In this document: one piece after another, positions 61,264 to 64,000 of the stretch
Layout: each line of letters opens with the position of its first letter
How positions within the stretch are numbered: the stretch's first letter is position 1
Origin: Paracyclopina nana
Taxonomy: Eukaryota; Arthropoda; Copepoda; Cyclopoida; Cyclopettidae
Direction: 5' to 3'
Length of the DNA stretch: 64,000 nt
Assembly: GCA_019096065.1 (NCBI GenBank)
Contig: JAGUCH010000004.1
Span: 4,278,001 to 4,342,000 of the forward strand
Position numbers and translations under genes: made by a program
Notes under the pieces: generated by a model
The model's database searches: none
What the model was told of the DNA's origin: nothing
What the model saw: only the letters and a program-made list of their open reading frames with translations

Positions 61264-62099
61264 TTCAGTAAGTAGGTTCAGTAACTCGAAATCAATTGGC
61301 AAAATTATTTTATTGGCAGAGAAAAAGGAAAATCATACTAATCCACATTTTGTCACGTCATTTCTATGAGATATTAGTCATGCCAAAGGAAAAATATGCA
61401 GAATCATCAAAATGACTTATAGCCATGCCACAGTCTTCCTTGGCTGCATGATCTACAGTATTTTTGCACCGCGTCTCTTCTCGCTTTTTCACACCTGGGC
61501 GGCCGATTGCAGGGCCCGTTAAATGCCGCCTTAATGCGTTATATCAAGGATAGTTGACTGTAGGAATTGTAGGAATAGCATTTTGACACGGATCTAACCT
61601 TGCCGTGATCTTCCTTCACCTTTGAACTGATTTTTGTTGTTGCTTCTCGCTGCTGCAGCATATAACTGCTACGTGTGCGAATTTATGCCAAAGATGTCTT
61701 GATCACGGACAACATTCAGGCCAAATTCAAGGCTGGATCGATTTGTGCATCTTGTCAAACATCAGCCGGGGAAAATCGCTTGCCAAATTTCCTTATCGCA
61801 CTTTGCGCAATTGCTATCAATCAAAAAAGTACAACGCACCCCCGAACACATGCGTATAATAGTCACATAGGAAGTGAGGAATCCTTGAAAAAAGATTGAG
61901 CTCAGGACTAATTAGACAGAGCATTTTGCTTTGTCATGTTGTTCCTCAATTGTTTTATTTTTTTGGCTTTTTAGCTTTAAGTAGCACTATGCGTAGGAGT
62001 AGCAAAACATGCCTTTTTTTTAAGTTGCATGAGGCTGATTTAATTTCCCGATGCAGATCCTTGCTGCTGTGTACGCAACTTCCTCAATAAGATCTAGTT
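61264..62099. other. Convergent intergenic region
   Basis: Contains the 3' ends of the coiled-coil gene (plus) and bestrophin (minus). A minus-strand AATAAA overlaps the bestrophin stop codon and another lies near 61960. A 74-codon plus frame (61675-61899) has no recognisable motif. Confidence 0.5.
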
Positions 62100-63190
62100 T
62101 TATTTGTGCACAAGAGGCACGACTTCAATTTGTGAATCATGGATCAGAACATGACCGACTCTTAAATGCCTCTCCAAAAGGCCACTCAAGTGAAAGTTGA
62201 CCTCGTCTGCTTGCAAAGGATTCTCCATGGAGATGGCTACTTTAAGCCAGCCAATAAAGAAGATCACTTTCAACACTCCAAACAATGGAAAGTAGAGGTC
62301 GACGTGTTTGCTGCCAATATCTTGCTCCCCCACGATATTGAGGAGGAAAAAGGAGTAGACTGCAAAGACCACCACAGTTTTATACACAAATGGCACCGGC
62401 ACAAGATTGTAATTTTCCACTGTACGAAGGCCGTTCCTGAACCTGTTGAGCTCCCTCCAAATTTCTTTAGCATCATTACCGATAACGTTGCGACTCTTGG
62501 CTCTGGAAAAATGGGAAAATTGATTTTTTAGGCAATTACGTCAGGTGAGATAAATAACTTTTTAACATGCATGCAGCCTTCATACCGTTTGACAAGGTTG
62601 GCAGCCCAGTTCAGGGGAATCATCCATAGTAATTGACCGGCTGAGTCTCGGTGATGGAGCTGTTTCATCACCTCCTCTGAAATAGCATCTCCATTGTGAA
62701 AAAACTCGGATTGCTCTAAATTTGGCAAGCGTTTCTTCAACGCGGGACTGAATCTTCTGAGGCACAAAAGCCATGATAGCATTGCATATCTCATTATTTC
62801 ATCTTTCAACTCGCTGGCTGTTGGATGATCGCCAATGGTAACTGCAGTTAAATTGATGGCGAGGCAATCTGGGTCTGGAATGCTGATGAACTGATCCCAC
62901 CACCTTTTGGCCACCGTGGTGACATAGAACCCGAGCAGAAATGTCAAATCACGAGACATATTTTGAAGGTTCGAGTTGAGATAATTGACCACTTGACGGA
63001 AAGTTTCTTGCTGCTCATTGCGCATGATGCGGTACATTGCGTTCACTGAATAATAAGCCATCAGGTACAAAGCGAGCTCGGGCAGAACCAATTTTAGGAC
63101 CTGCGTCATTTTGGCCCAAAAGTTGGTCCATTTGCTATGGAAATCACTGTATTCGCTGAAAAACATGCCAAAGTTTGTGCACATTGTCAT
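62100..63190 (-). CDS. Divergent short bestrophin, chloride channel family
   Basis: Bestrophins form pentameric, usually calcium-gated anion channels. Exons 63190-62586 and 62502-62100 join in frame (CG/A) to 335 residues, roughly the conserved domain alone; the long cytosolic tail is absent. Clear matches are FLLGFYVTTVAKRWWDQF, NWAANLVKRAKSR, VPFVYKTVVVFAVYSFF, DLYFPLFGVLKVIFF and GWLKVAISMENP. The invariant Arg-Phe-Pro of the family is RLP at 144-146. The calcium clasp, NPFGEDDDD in human BEST1 (296-304), reads NPLQADEVN at the same residue numbers here. Of the three hydrophobic neck residues, the two Phe are kept while the first appears to be Arg. Whether it is a calcium-gated channel is therefore doubtful. 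A further 3' exon cannot be excluded. Confidence 0.88.
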
Positions 63191-64000
63191 TTCACGGAAT
63201 AAAAACTAAAGGTTTCACGGCTAGTTAATTTTGGCGACATTAACATAAACTATAATAATGTGCGCTTAAGTGTACGCTGTGTCACGTTTTGAAAACCAAG
63301 GAAGGAAACTTGAAATGGTCCACATTACCAAAGACAATTGCCAAATCCTCGCTTTTTAAATGGATAATATCCCGTTTTGTTAGGACTTGCGAAAAATCTT
63401 TTGTCATTTAATTGCTTCCTTTAGGTGAAATTTCACGAGAAGTTTCATTAGTAGTCTTATGAGCAAAATTGCTCCAGTATTTGAAAATGTGGCATTAATT
63501 AAACTTCACACGATCTGTAAGTGGAATTGCAACACACATATCCCAGTGAATTGTGCATTGTTGATTGCTCCATCATCCATGGTGTTGACCATCGTCCCAT
63601 AAAAATGGCATGTACGTATAGAAAATTGAAGAAGTCAATCATTCTGAAGAGTTTTATTTGCCACTCACTATAGCTTAGCTTAACTTTCTCCAATTAAAAA
63701 ACCGGCGACGAAACTGCTTATTTTAAAGAGAAAAATGCCACATGTCCTGTTAGAGATTCCTCAGCTTTATCCATCTACGCTATAAGATTACGTTATTTTC
63801 TGACCCAAAATTTTCAAGTTTCCTGTTCACGAAATTCTAATTTTCACGTGGATTGATAATTCATCTCCGCAAATTCGAGTGGGAGGGGGTGACATTGGCT
63901 TTACAGCTTCCGAAAATCCTAGCTGCTGCTGCCTCAGGCGAAAATTTGCATTTAGTTTTGTATATTTAGTAGCTTCTCATTCATCAAGGGTTTCATTTTC
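63191..64000. other. 5' region of bestrophin to right edge of window
   Basis: AT-rich. The bestrophin promoter presumably lies near 63191. No conserved frame or RNA gene was seen up to the right edge. Confidence 0.5.

Noticed and set aside
61675-61899. 74-codon plus frame
   Set aside because: No conserved motif, weak composition, and it lies between two convergent genes. Probably chance.
62166-62531. 121-codon plus-strand frame
   Set aside because: It is the antisense shadow of the second bestrophin exon, which matches its family strongly.

Overview
This is nuclear DNA of an invertebrate animal. Spliceosomal introns are mostly 45-80 nt with GT-AG ends, genes are well-conserved metazoan orthologs on both strands, and there are no operon-type ribosome sites or phage/plasmid genes. 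Motile and primary cilium genes (DRC11, INPP5E), a BMP-type Smad, 53BP1, a class III eIF4E and an arthropod-like CARMIL N-terminus suggest an ecdysozoan. A non-insect arthropod is my best guess, but the species cannot be fixed from the sequence.

Layout. 1-5.7 kb: DRC11/IQCA1 (minus, cut by the left edge), divergent from BCAP31. 6.3-19.5 kb: eIF4E3 (minus), a hAT-like MITE in its upstream region, an unrecognised intronless 1182-residue protein with eight degenerate RRM units (plus), and CARMIL (minus). 19.5-32.5 kb is repeat-rich: a 1.75-kb foldback element with a 10-bp target duplication, a MITE present twice in opposite orientation, a 16-bp minisatellite of about 78 units, concentric inverted-repeat elements, a Mad/Smad1/5-type gene and a GT-rich minisatellite. 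32.6-44 kb is compact: CHORDC1, BLZF1/golgin-45 (tail to tail, 43 bp apart), 53BP1, then AGL divergent from 53BP1. 44-47 kb is intergenic. 47-50.8 kb: INPP5E, then a TMEM42-like gene, NAA38 and DNLZ with gaps of only 1 and 19 nt. 51.5-52.7 kb is an inverted-repeat element. 53.2-64 kb: eL14 (minus) divergent from WDR48, an SLC22 transporter, an unrecognised coiled-coil protein, and a divergent, short bestrophin (minus).

Most genes are unrelated housekeeping or signalling genes. Notable points are the eight-RRM protein, the foldback element, the operon-like TMEM42-NAA38-DNLZ trio whose NAA38 stop codon lies in a good splice acceptor, a GC-AG intron in WDR48 that is open in frame, an INPP5E intron with a perfect 17-bp inverted repeat near its ends, and a bestrophin that has lost most of its calcium clasp. 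Exon limits were placed by eye from splice consensus, reading frame and remembered family conservation. No search or transcript data were available.
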